A stretch of 64,000 nt of DNA from Tetrapyrgos nigripes (lineage: Eukaryota; Basidiomycota; Agaricomycetes; Agaricales; Campanellaceae), in NCBI GenBank assembly GCA_013368315.1, contig JAACJM010000076.1, forward strand, positions 62,001 to 126,000, in the 5' to 3' direction. The notes below the pieces were generated by a model, which had not been told where the DNA came from, did not search any database, and was given only the letters and a program-made list of their open reading frames with translations. Of the stretch, positions 23,398-33,641 are shown piece by piece; within the stretch, counting starts at the first letter, position 1, and each line of letters opens with the position of its first letter. The position numbers and the translations under genes are program-made.

Positions 23398-24073
23398 GAT
23401 AGTGGTGAGTTTACTTGAATACCTTCTAACACTTATTGGATGTGCAATGCTGGTTTCAGGAAAAACAAAATGTTTTTGTGCAGGCCTATGCGTTGATTAT
23501 AAGAGGACCTCGAGCTTCGACCTCTATGCGATGGCAACACCAAGTGCCAGCTGTGCCGACCGACTTTGGAATACCTCAACGTGTCTAGAATTGTCGGCTT
23601 GCGTGCGGGTATCGTGAATCTGCACGTATACACACCATTTTACTCGTACGATACCGCTAATATGGCTCACTTGCTCAATCAATACGCTTTCTTGACATCG
23701 ACCACATTGAGACACCTCCTACTGACGTTCTGTCATGCATTGCAGGGTCATAATCGTTGCCGCGGGCTCAGACGATGAAAATTAGGGAGCTGGGTTTCGT
23801 ACACCCGTTTTTCAGTAGTTGTTTCTTCCCCCTGGAAAAACTTGGCGGGCTTTAGGCTAGCTAAACGAACCACTATGTACCGCATTCCCATGTAGTCCTT
23901 CTGCTCGACTTGTACTGTTTTTCGCTAGACTACGCTAGGCTTTCTTGAAGAATACACGTGACTGTTGGCCAATCAGATGCCGCCATTCAAAAATTTTCGA
24001 AGTTCTTAAACTTCTCTTTCATCCACCACTCGGTCAGCTCTGGGATCTAGAGAGGAGGAGGACTTTGTCGTCA
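23398..24073. other. Intergenic region
   Basis: About 680 bp between PET117 and the F-box/LRR gene. It holds the PET117 3' end and the F-box gene promoter; a CCAAT-like sequence lies near 23969. The open frames here have no recognisable domain. Confidence 0.4.
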
Positions 24074-25610
24074 ATGCATCAGGCACTTCTCATTGACGAA
24101 ATCTTCGAAAACGTCCTCGACTCCTGCTCTGATGGCCACTCACTCAGCCGTATTGCCAGGACATGTCGAGCTTGGAATGACCCCGCCCTCGACCGACTCT
24201 GGAAACGTCTTACCTGTATCGTTCCTTTGCTGAATCTTATTCCTGGATTGGCCAAAGTTGACGGTGTATATGTAAGTGAGTCTTCCCTCTTTCTCTGTAT
24301 CTTACTCCTAACTGGCTTCTTCTAGGTCTTGGAGAAGTCTCTGTCTCCCGACTTGCGAGTCTTCATCTCTTATGCTTCACGAGTGAAGTACATCGTTCAG
24401 CGCCCAAAAATACACCTGGACCACACAGTCACATCACTACTATTCCCTCAACAGGGCCGGTCACTGTTCTCCCGTCTGCTAACGGTCCAACTATCGTTGG
24501 TTAACTGTCCTACCATTTATGCGGCATTGACTTGCCTCACAAAAACTCCGGAGCGTAGATTTGGACCTCGGCTTCAGAAGCACATCCTCCGAATCTTCTA
24601 ATCATGCCGCTCATGAATTCCTCCTCGATGTGCGACAGTCTGCACCAGATCTTGCTTCGCTAAGCATTAGGGGTTTAGCTTCTGAGCGTCTTTTGACCGC
24701 TGTATCATCCCTATCCATGCTTAGAACTCTCAGCCTGCGGCTGGGGTACACCATGACTATCGACACCCTCATCGCTATCTCTAAATTCCCAGTGCTGACC
24801 GAACTCGAGGTCCAGGCTGTCGCTATAGACGTGGAGGAGATGAAGGAAAATTGGGTACTATCTGCAGAGTTGGATACATTCCCTGCTCTTGCAACGCTCA
24901 ATATACGTGGCACTATCGACTTTATCGACGCATTCATCCGCAATATGCGGTCCAAGCATCTTCACGAACTACAGCTAGACATCGACCCTTCCGCTCCGAG
25001 CGGAAACAATAATACATGGGACGCACTCTTCAACGCTATTCATGAACGGTTTTCCAACACCCTTCACGACCTCACTATAGAATATCACACCGAAGCTGCC
25101 AGCTTACCGGTGGACACAAACGATACCCATAATACTACAAACAATACCCCAACTATTTCACCTCTAGACGGAAAGTTTCACGACTTTCTCAACTTTGATA
25201 CGCTATATCCTCTCTCTAATATGCGCAACCTTCGCCGTATCATGCTTGATACCAGTCCTCCGCTGTCAGTTTGCGATCAGGATTTCGACCGCCTTGTCAA
25301 GTGGTGGCCAAATCTTGAGCATCTGCAGCTGGGTTCCCTTCCAGCTCTTGACCCGACATGGACTCCGCAAACCACAGTCAAGTCCCTTCTCGCAGTCTCC
25401 CTGGGTCTGCGATCATTGCAGACTTTGATTTTACCAGTCGCTAGTTCTAGTATAACAACCAAAGTCATCGACGATTTTCCTGCAAAGGCACAGAGTCCCT
25501 TGCACCATATCTCTGTCACTTCCTCCCTTTCTGACCAAGACATGATGACAGCAGCTCTAAATCGACTTTTCCCCTCCCTAGATGAGATAGAAATTCATAC
25601 GGAATCTTGA
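24074..25610 (+). CDS. F-box/LRR protein with one apparent frameshift
   Basis: Exon 1 (24074-24271) encodes an F-box, MHQALLIDEIFENVLDSC then LSRIARTCRAWNDPALDRLWKRL; exon 2 starts at 24326 (VLEKSLSPDLRVF). The downstream part is leucine-rich-repeat-like (FPALATLNIRG, LHELQLDID, MRNLRRIMLDTSP, WPNLEHLQLGSLPALDP, LRSLQTLILP) to the stop at 25608-25610. The reading frame breaks in a run of five A at 24541-24545; removing one A would restore LTCLTKLRSVDLDLGF, a fluent LRR. So this is either a recent pseudogene or a base error in the sequence. Family role: SCF ubiquitin-ligase substrate receptor, target unknown. The gene is otherwise well preserved over about 490 codons. Confidence 0.75.
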
Positions 25611-25988
25611 TAGACTTTCGCTTTCTGCTAGAACTATAGACGGACGTTGTTGTAATGGACTCTGATTTCTTTCCCCTTCGTCTTAGAGTACTTTATACCG
25701 GGATTGAGATAGAACTCCTTGGTATGTAGACACCTAGATTATTTATATTATTAGTTGTACCAAAAGTACGATATATTTCTCGGTCTAGTTTGCAAATAAT
25801 TCATACTTGTCAAGGACCTTCATGGTGGTGAGCGCTTAGTGTGATTCACCAAGTACTTGGAGATGGTCTCCGGGAACCAACAGAGAGGATAAGTCGTGCT
25901 CTGTAAGTCGAGCGACTGAAGTTTGAACCGAGCGGGCATCGGGCATCACCTGATACGAGAGTATATTATTCTGGATCACTGATCATTT

Positions 25989-26698
25989 ATGAAGGGCGTT
26001 GCTGCTCCTGATCCCGAGTCGTATATGAAGAGTATCTGCAGTCAGTCTCTTTTATTATCCATAACCAATGGAGGTTGTCACTCAAGCGCACTTTCAGACC
26101 TCCGCCGTAGGGAAAAAGCCGCGAAGTTTGGTAACAATCCTATGTGGTTCGGTGGTACGTCAATCCATTCGCCTGTTCTGGATGGAGAATCTTAGTTGAA
26201 GCACTCTTGGCCACAGAATGGTCTCTCGGTACAGAATTTATTGCCACGGACGAGTTCATGAGGGATTGGGCGGATGCGCAGAAATTTACCTATAGCAAGA
26301 GCCTTGGGTGGATAGTAAGCAGTCATCTTTTGACAAATTTCAGCCGAAATCCTCAACTTTACCCAGTTCTGGATAGTGATGTGCGGGCCTAGGGCCTGAG
26401 CCCTACGCAGGGCTTTTCGGGCCTGGGATTTGGATCTTCAGACTGTTCAAGCTTCCAGTTCCAGAACTTTGAAGAAATTACAGCCCTCATTGCTGGAAGA
26501 TGGTGAGCACTGTCATGATATGATTGTCTTGAAGCACCGATAACTGTGGCATGAAAAGGTCTTACAAGGAAGGTATCCGGCGTGGCTATTTCACTCGCGA
26601 CCCGGCTGCGTACCACAACCCCCATATCTGTGACCCATACATCAGCAAGTTTCCATTGGCCTCAATTGGCGGCAAGTTATTTGACCTCTCGGGGTAAT
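25989..26698 (+). pseudogene. Remnant of a GH5 exo-beta-1,3-glucanase-like gene
   Basis: Scattered exons in one order and strand spell the C-terminal third of a glycoside hydrolase family 5 glucanase: GVAAPDPESYMKSICS and NNPMWFG at 25989-26152. An intact GT-AG intron (about 26154-26217) joins to EWSLGTEFIATDEFMRDWADAQKFTYSKSLGWI. This contains the GEWS block and the YSKSLGW segment that normally precedes FWNFK. The FWNFK exon is lost; after a break, FEEITALIAGRW joins across another intron to SYKEGIRRGYFTRDPAAYHNPHICDPY and ends at a TAA (26696-26698). The N-terminal two thirds are absent, since the F-box gene ends only 380 bp upstream. In life such enzymes trim cell-wall glucan. The family call is from remembered motifs. 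Confidence 0.6.
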
Positions 26699-26947
26699 CG
26701 CGGACGCATCGCAGTTGGCTTAATTTTAAATTACCTAAAAGTCTCGAGCCTCTTCACTGCTCTTGACACTTTCATTTACTGTCCTTTACATGGTTTCGCT
26801 CTCCTTGTATCTATTAGACATGTTCTGCACGTTACAATACCCTTACATATAATATCCTACTAAGGCTCAACGATAATAAGCAAAAACCGAGATAAACAAA
26901 AAAATATAGCCGTTCCAAAGCAAAAAAAAAAAATATTACCAGCTATA

Positions 26948-26978
26948 TTTTTTTTTTTTTTTGATAATCGAATATTTT

Positions 26979-27049
<71 letters not shown>

Positions 27050-27106
27050 CTTTTTTTTTTTTTTTTTTTTTTAATATAATATCTTTTTTTTTTTTTTTTT
27101 TTTTTT
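26948..27106. repeat. Poly-T block (66, 22 and 23 uninterrupted T)
   Basis: After an A12 run (26922-26933) and a T15 run (26948-26962) comes an almost pure T tract: 66 T at 26980-27045, 22 T at 27051-27072 and 23 T at 27084-27106, with short AT-rich breaks. The A12/T15 pair is an inverted arrangement able to form a hairpin. Possible origins: the poly(A) tail of a minus-strand retroposed copy, replication slippage, or a consensus error in a hard-to-read homopolymer. Confidence 0.9.
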
Positions 27107-27179
27107 ACACTAATAAGTGGGCAATATACACTTCATTAGCCTACTCCTCCATACCTAATTCCCAGAAGGAATGATGCAG

Positions 27180-27415
27180 GCATTCGTCGTGTATGTTTTT
27201 TGTATGATTCCTCATCTGCAAAGGCTGACTATGTCCTCGTCGATAGTGAGGGTATGCCTACAAGAATTATGCCGCTTCTGAGACGGATCTGTTCGATAGT
27301 TGTGATGAGGCCGGATGCTTACATCGGTACTTTGATCCTCCAACGAGGGTCTAGAGACGTATTGCAAGGTCTTTATGGATTAATTCAACCTGTTGCATAT
27401 CCTAGACATAGTTAA
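27180..27415 (+). pseudogene. Possible remnant of a phenol-hydroxylase-like flavin monooxygenase
   Basis: A short open stretch reads VCFLYDSSSAKADYVLVDSEGMPTRI then CSIVVMRPDAYIGTLI and ends LYGLIQPVAYPRHS. The block IVVxRPDAYIG followed by a short helix resembles the thioredoxin-like C-terminal domain of FAD-dependent phenol 2-monooxygenases. Nothing upstream matches the FAD-binding part; the poly-T block sits there instead. I treat it as a fragment, with weak evidence. Confidence 0.35.
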
Positions 27416-27589
27416 GTTAATAAACTACAGAGTTCTGTAGTTCTATGAAAAGTGAATCGGCTCATGCATTGAGTGAGTATGAAAAGATGGGTGAAAAGCC
27501 AACGAAAAACATAACTAATCAACTCAAATACGAGTGCAAAAATGGTCCTGATACATAACAATCAAAAGCATAAGTAACAAGAAGTCCAG

Positions 27590-29660
27590 TTATCGTCTTG
27601 CATGGCTGTCCTTTCTGACTTTACTGCTACGATGCTTCCTGGCATCCGCCATGATCTGTTTCCCAACTGGTGACAGCTCTGTCGACGAAGCCGGAGACGG
27701 AGGCTGGAAGAAACTATGATCAACCGCCGCTCGCAGCAACTTGGATGACCTGGACGACTGAGTACGCATCGGTGTAGACGGAATCTCGGATTTCACAGAC
27801 AATCCAAGGTTGTTCTCCTTCTCTAGTATGGATTTCAAATCACCACGCCTGCTCTTCCGTGGTTTCTCATCCAGTTTCCCGAGCTGCTCTTCTGCCTCGG
27901 CAAAAGTCCAGCTAGAACCAGAGGACGACACACGGTGTGGTTTTCGGGAACGTGAAGAAATGGGTGTGAATGAGTCTTTCGTGGCGGAGGAAGAAGCAGA
28001 GTTTGACCGGTCGAGAAGCGTTGGTCGTTTGCTGTGTGAGCTAGTGCGACGACGACGGTGATGCTGTTGTTGCTGTCTAAGGGAGCGAGGACCTTTGGGA
28101 AGGCGAGTAGGAGGTCGATTGTCGATATCTGCAGTGGACGGTGTAGCAGAAGTCACAATGACTTTGGTAGGAGCAGTCATGATGACCCTCACTTTACGTG
28201 CTTTCTGAACATCTTCCGGCTCAAGATCACTTGGCAAGGTGTCAGAGGTATTCTCCAAACCTGTTGGAGAAAGAATGCAGGAATCATTTGGTCCGGCTCG
28301 TGGTGCTGGCGCTGGTGTGTCGAGGACGAAGGCGTCAATGGAAGGACGCATGCTGGAAACAGCGCTTGAGCGATAATGTTGTGGGGTATCTTGAATAAGT
28401 GGTATAGGTATCGCAGGGGAATTTTCGTAGATGGATTCAGAGGAATGATCTGAAGAGAAATGAGACCGAAGAGGACCTTCAGTTGACCCCACGTCAGAGG
28501 GTGAACTGAATGCACTTGGTAATTCGGGAAGCGGGCGGTCGTAACATTCCTCAGGTGCACGAGACCGCCTTCTCTCCGTCAAGAAGCCAAAGACTTGAGA
28601 TGCCCTCCTGGCGGGCGTCTTCGGTTCTATGGAGACATAAGGCGCTTCGGATACGTAAGAACGATCAACTGTCTCGGGAGACTCCTCAGAGCAGATACTG
28701 AGTTCTACTTCCATTGAGGAGATGGCGGGATTTTCGATTAAGCTCGACGAAAGATCGTAGTTGGAAGAGATCGTAGAATCATGGATGTCATGAGACAAGG
28801 AACGAGCGTCGGGGAAATGAGTGTCAAAATTATCGGGCGTTTGAAGGACAAGAGACGATACAGACGATGCAACACTACCAGCCTCGCTGCAGGACTTCAT
28901 CAGTATTACGTTTCCAGTAGGAGAGCAAAAGTACATACGCAAGGTAGCGCTCGGCCCACGATATATCACCTTCACTGGTGCTGTTATCACGAGAATGTGG
29001 ACCCTCATCTGTTTCACCCAGTAACTGGCGAAGAGTGGAGCCAGACCTCTTGACTTGAGCACGGCCTTCCTTAGTTGGTGAGTTCGAAAAAGCTTTAGAC
29101 GGAAGGTGGCCGTGTTCATCGTACATATCCAGGAGACTGGCAACGGATGGATCACGACGCAGGGTCATGATACGACTGGCAGCGTCCTCTGAATCATCCT
29201 GTTCGCATTTACGAGGGCGGGGAGTGATTTGAGGGTCCAAGTGGGAGTTGCCGCTAATATCGGTCGTGCTATGTCGTTGCCGCTGGTGCACCTTGACGGA
29301 GTAGGTGCCCTTGCGGGTTACAAGAGTGCCGGGAATGTCTGGTGTGGATGCAGAGGGAATACTGAGAACATTGTCGATTGGGTGGGCTGCAAAACTCATT
29401 AGAACTTGACAAGCATGTTAGACCAAATACTTACGAAGAGGAGGAAGAGACGAGTAATCCATCTCAGCCACGACTGCATAGCGAGCAGAAGACGACCTCA
29501 GCAAGAGATTGGCGGCAATTTCAGAATCTTCGTCGTTGCCGGCAGACCGAACTCCAATCTCGTCGACTGGCAGGTCGATTGGGACAGTGTGGTGAATTTC
29601 TAGGCGTTTCTTTTTGCTTTTTTTGCTTCCAAGAGAGAGTATACGTTTGAACAGACCCAT
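27590..29660 (-). CDS. Large disordered protein, function unknown
   Basis: Start at 29660: MGLFKRILSLGSKKSKKKR, a Gly at position 2 followed by a basic patch, which could favour N-myristoylation and membrane attachment (inference only). At least two introns (near 29400-29440 and 28890-28950) join it to TPDIPGTLVTRKGTYSVKVHQRQRH and SDEDAAS-like text, then a long Ser/Pro/Arg-rich exon ending SSKVRKDSHARR. Fragments such as SRIMTLRRDPSVASLLDMYDEHG and WTFAEAEEQLGKLDEKP look conserved, but I do not recognise the family. Likely a fungal signalling or cytoskeletal scaffold, but no function can be assigned. It is divergent from the DUF202 gene, with about 320 bp between starts. Confidence 0.65.
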
Positions 29661-29978
29661 TCCTGAGATATTCGTGAGTTGGTTGTCGTCTGAGTCGTCT
29701 TGTTGTCGTCGTTACTTGGAAAGTCAACTTGAACCAAACCGCGTTACAACACTGGTCACATGATCGAGACCTGTGACTTCTGTCATAGCGTGACATCCAA
29801 AAGAGTCTCTGTCCCCTAGGCCCTGAGTCTCTTCCATCATCTAACGTGTTCTTGCCGGTCCGCCTCTCAAGAGGACGTCTTCAGACAACTCTAAACTCTT
29901 TTAGACGGGCACTGCGACCAAAGTAAGCCCTTCAATCCCTATCCGTTGACACGTTAATATTCACCTTTAGTCTCAGGA

Positions 29979-30448
29979 ATGGACCAACTCCTCAGAAATG
30001 GATGGTCTTACTTACTCGTCGACAATTCGGCCAGCAATGCCCGCGATTACTGTATGCTTGAACGGAATTTCCTCTCTCATTTCAGGCTATCCCTTCTTTT
30101 GATGTTGCTGTTCTCTTCGGTACTTCTACATGCTCGTCTCCTGGACCCAGAAGACACCACGGAAAGGCGCATTACCGACTCTTTGTCCGGTCTCCCAATA
30201 GCAAGTATACAGTTTGCAGCATCTCTTCTGGCATTAGCTGGTGGTCTATGGGAGTACAATAACGGATATAGGGATTTGATGGATATGAGAGCCTTTCTTG
30301 TCGGTAAAAAGTGCGTCAATGTATCTCCAATTCGAAGATATTCCAACGATGTTTGGGTACTAGGTCGCATCTCGCTATGATGACCGCAATCGTAGCAGTC
30401 GTACTGACAACTTGCATAATACTGTTGGTTGAAGAAGAACCAGCCTGA
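29979..30448 (+). CDS. DUF202 (YidH-like) membrane protein
   Basis: Two exons (29979-30310 and 30364-30448) give 138 residues. The DUF202 signature is clear: NSASNARDYCMLERNFLSHFRLSLLL, with the conserved A-R-D and E-R-x-F-L residues before the first membrane helix. Two more helices follow: IASIQFAASLLALAGGLWEY and, in exon 2, MMTAIVAVVLTTCIILLVEEEP. Three helices and this length are normal for stand-alone fungal DUF202 proteins. In other fungi the same fold forms the membrane part of VTC polyphosphate polymerase subunits; this gene lacks SPX or catalytic domains, so its role is unknown. Confidence 0.82.
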
Positions 30449-30854
30449 AATTCATCATTACACTGTGACTCCCATTGGAGGATTTGGGGGCTCCACGTTC
30501 ATCTACTCTCGTGAAAGGCAGGGTATCGCTTACAACACCAACTCATTCGGCACTGAGTATGATATACCTGACGTAGGAGTACTTCCTGGTTTGTTGCCAG
30601 CATTTCCTCAGGGCGTTCTTGCGGCCGTGTGTGTACAATATACCGTTTGTCTGTACAATACATTAGCACGCTTTCTACATGAACTTTTCGATGTACACGT
30701 GTGGCGGAGTCATAAAAATCATCCGATCTTATCAACTTTTCAGTGCTTTAAGTAGTACTGATAGTTATACCGCCTGTATACCCTGGGCCTCTGGACTTTC
30801 TTTCCTGCTACGACTTTCATTTTCTCTTGAACGACTCCCCCTTTCCAATTCCTC
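30449..30854. other. Intergenic region
   Basis: About 400 bp between the DUF202 gene and MTHFR, holding one 3' end and one promoter. An open frame overlaps it on the plus strand (to 30755) but has no recognisable content. Confidence 0.4.
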
Positions 30855-33039
30855 ATGAAGATCACCCAAAAAATCAGCCAATGTGATAAGGACAACCGCG
30901 TATGGTGGTCTTTTGAGTATTTCCCTCCTCGCACTGCTCAGGTATGCAAAGTCTTCGTACAGTACGTATCGGTGCTCATCGATAATTTGCAAAGGGTCTG
31001 CAAAACCTGCTAGACCGTATAGAACGAATGAGAGGGCTGGGTCCAGAATTCATTGACATTACATGGTGCGCGCCGTCTTTTTTTCAACCTTTCGTCTACT
31101 TATGCAATCACAGGAATGCTGGTGGAAGGACATCCGACTTGACAGCAGAGATGGTCAAGACATGTCAAGGTCTCATTGGCATCGAGACCTGCATGCATCT
31201 TACATGCACCAATATGCCGAAAGAAAAAGTTGACATCGCTCTCCGGGTGCGTATTCTGATCACGGTGCTGAACTCGTTGTTCAAACGAATTGCATACAGG
31301 AGGCCAAGATTTCTGGCTGCCGCAACGTTCTAGCTTTGCGGGGTGATCCACCGATGGGCAAGGAGGAATGGGAAGCCGTCGAGGGCGGATTCGTGCACGG
31401 CGTTGATCTCGTGCGGCATATTCGACGTGAATACGGGGACTACTTCGACATTGCTGTTGCTGGCTTTCCTCAGCACATGCTACTTCCCCCAGAAGAGCGG
31501 GATCGCGAAATGAAATGGCTCAAGGAGAAAATCGATGCCGGCGTTAACTTCATCTTCACTCAGATGTTCTACGACGTCGAGATATTCATCGACTGGGTCA
31601 AAGCAGTCCGAGCTGTTGGAATTACCATTCCAATCGTTCCTGGTATCGCCCCAGTTCAGACGTGGAACGGTTTCCAACGTGCAACTAGCCTTGCTAATAT
31701 CGCCATCCCCCAAATTTTCATGGAAGCATTGGAGCCCCACAAAAATAATGACGAAAAAGTCAGGGAAATCGGCACCAAGCTTGTTGCAGACATGTGTCGC
31801 AGGATCTTGAAGGAGGATCTTGGCATTAAGGGCTTACACTTTTACACCATGAACTTGGAGAAGGCGACCAAGATGTTGCTGGAAGAGCTCAATCTCGTTC
31901 CTAGAGTCGAGACATTGAAACCCTTGCCTTGGAGACAGGTATGTCTTTCCTTCCATGTTGTCCAGTCTGTCCTGACGAACGCTTCGTTAGTCCCTCACAC
32001 CCACAAGACGTACCGAGACGATTCGTCCCATCTTCTGGGCTAACCGGACCAAGTCATACCTTTCCCGGACAGAGAATTGGGATGAATATCCCAACGGCCG
32101 TTTCGGAGATTCTCGCAGTCCTGCCTACGGAGACCTGGACGGTTACGGTGTCCGAATCAAACAGACAGTAAGGATAATTCCATCATTGATTTTTCTGGGA
32201 GCTGACCTGTGTTCAGAAAGAGGAAGCTCTCAAGCTCTGGGGAGAGCCTACTTCCGTTAGTGAAGTCACAGAACTTTTTGCTCAGTTCTGTCTCGGGAAG
32301 CTCTCAGCTCTTCCCTGGTCCGACCAAGCACCTGCCAGCGAAACATTCGTCATAAGCGAAAAACTTGCCCGTATGAACAGGCTTGGTTTCATCACCATCA
32401 ACTCTCAGCCTGCCGTTGATGGTGCGCGAAGCAACGATGAAAAATTCGGTTGGGGACCAAGCAACGGTTATGTCTACCAGAAGGTGAGAATCCCTATCTT
32501 CAATGCAACGTGCTTAGCGCTCATGTCTACATCTAGGCCTATCTGGAGTTTTTCGTCAATCCGGCACTGTTGTCTTTGCTGCTGGCACAGATCGAACGAG
32601 ACAGCCAAATCACCTACTATGTGATCAATAAACAGGGTGATTTGCGTACCAATACTCATTCCGATGGCCCCAATGCTGTGACTTGGGGAGTGTTCCCTGG
32701 CAAGGAGATCGTCCAACCCACCATTGTCGAAGCTGTGAGCTTCATGGCATGGAAGGTAATGTCTACCGTTTTTGCTCTGAGATGATCATTTGTCTCAACT
32801 TTTCTTCTCTTTAACAGGATGAAGCTTACGAACTCGGTCAGCAGTGGGCTAAAGTCTACGACTCAGATTCTACCTCGAGGAAGGTCATCTCTGACTTGAT
32901 GAATACGTGCTACCTCGTGAATGTGGTACACAACGACTTCCGTGACCCAGATGCTATCTTCAGACCATTCTTCAAGGCCGGAGAGGAATACCTCGCTTCC
33001 TTGAAAACCACCCCCGCAGTCACTGTTAATGGCTATTAA
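30855..33039 (+). CDS. Methylenetetrahydrofolate reductase
   Basis: Start at 30855: [29 protein letters not shown], the standard N-terminus. Introns join to [74 protein letters not shown] and [12 protein letters not shown] of the catalytic barrel, which reduces 5,10-methylene-THF to 5-methyl-THF using a flavin. The C-terminal regulatory domain continues from [30 protein letters not shown] through [43 protein letters not shown] and [17 protein letters not shown] to the TAA at 33037-33039. It is therefore a full-length eukaryotic-type enzyme supplying methyl groups for methionine synthesis. Yeast has two paralogues, and I cannot say which one this is. Confidence 0.96.
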
Positions 33040-33641
33040 ACGCCATGCATATTGATATTCCTTCTTTCCCTAATCATATCCGCTCGACCACACGCATAAT
33101 TTACCATGTCTCTGGTTGTATCACTGCTTCATCCACTCTCAAACGACATCACCACCTCTGTAGCATCTCCAGCGGGTTCAACCCCCGTGTTTTTGTATTT
33201 ACTTACCATCACGCTCCCTTGCATGACTCTCAGTACCATCGTACTACCATTTGGACTACTATACCAACGCATCAACTGCATCACACCTATCATTAACCCA
33301 TTTATGCACCTCATCTTTATTGCTGGATCATGGTACTAATAGACAGACATTGTCGACAAGCGCAGACCGCACCAGCAGAATGCCTTGCTCTACAGAGACC
33401 CATTGGCAGATTGTACATGGCTCAGTGTCAGTTCGACTGGAGGCAAGAAAATTTGTACATTTGGTCAAACCCTGCATTCCTTCCTTTAGCAGTGACAGGG
33501 TATCCAAAACCCAAACCGATCCTCTGGAAATACATTTTAGGTGGTATACAAGTATCAAGAACTCTTCATAAATCCGAAAAGAAGAAATCGGTATTAGTAG
33601 GGGGTGGACCTGCAGCCAATCCGCTTGGGATTTCCACCATC
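33040..33641. other. Convergent 3' region
   Basis: About 600 bp between MTHFR and the ELMO-like gene. A plus-strand open frame at 33330-33698 runs into the ELMO 3' end; its tail is Lys/Ser-rich but has no start context or domain I recognise. Some of it may be an unassigned last exon of the ELMO-like gene. Confidence 0.4.

Noticed and set aside
26977..27174. Poly-Phe ORF
   Set aside because: Translation of the T tract.
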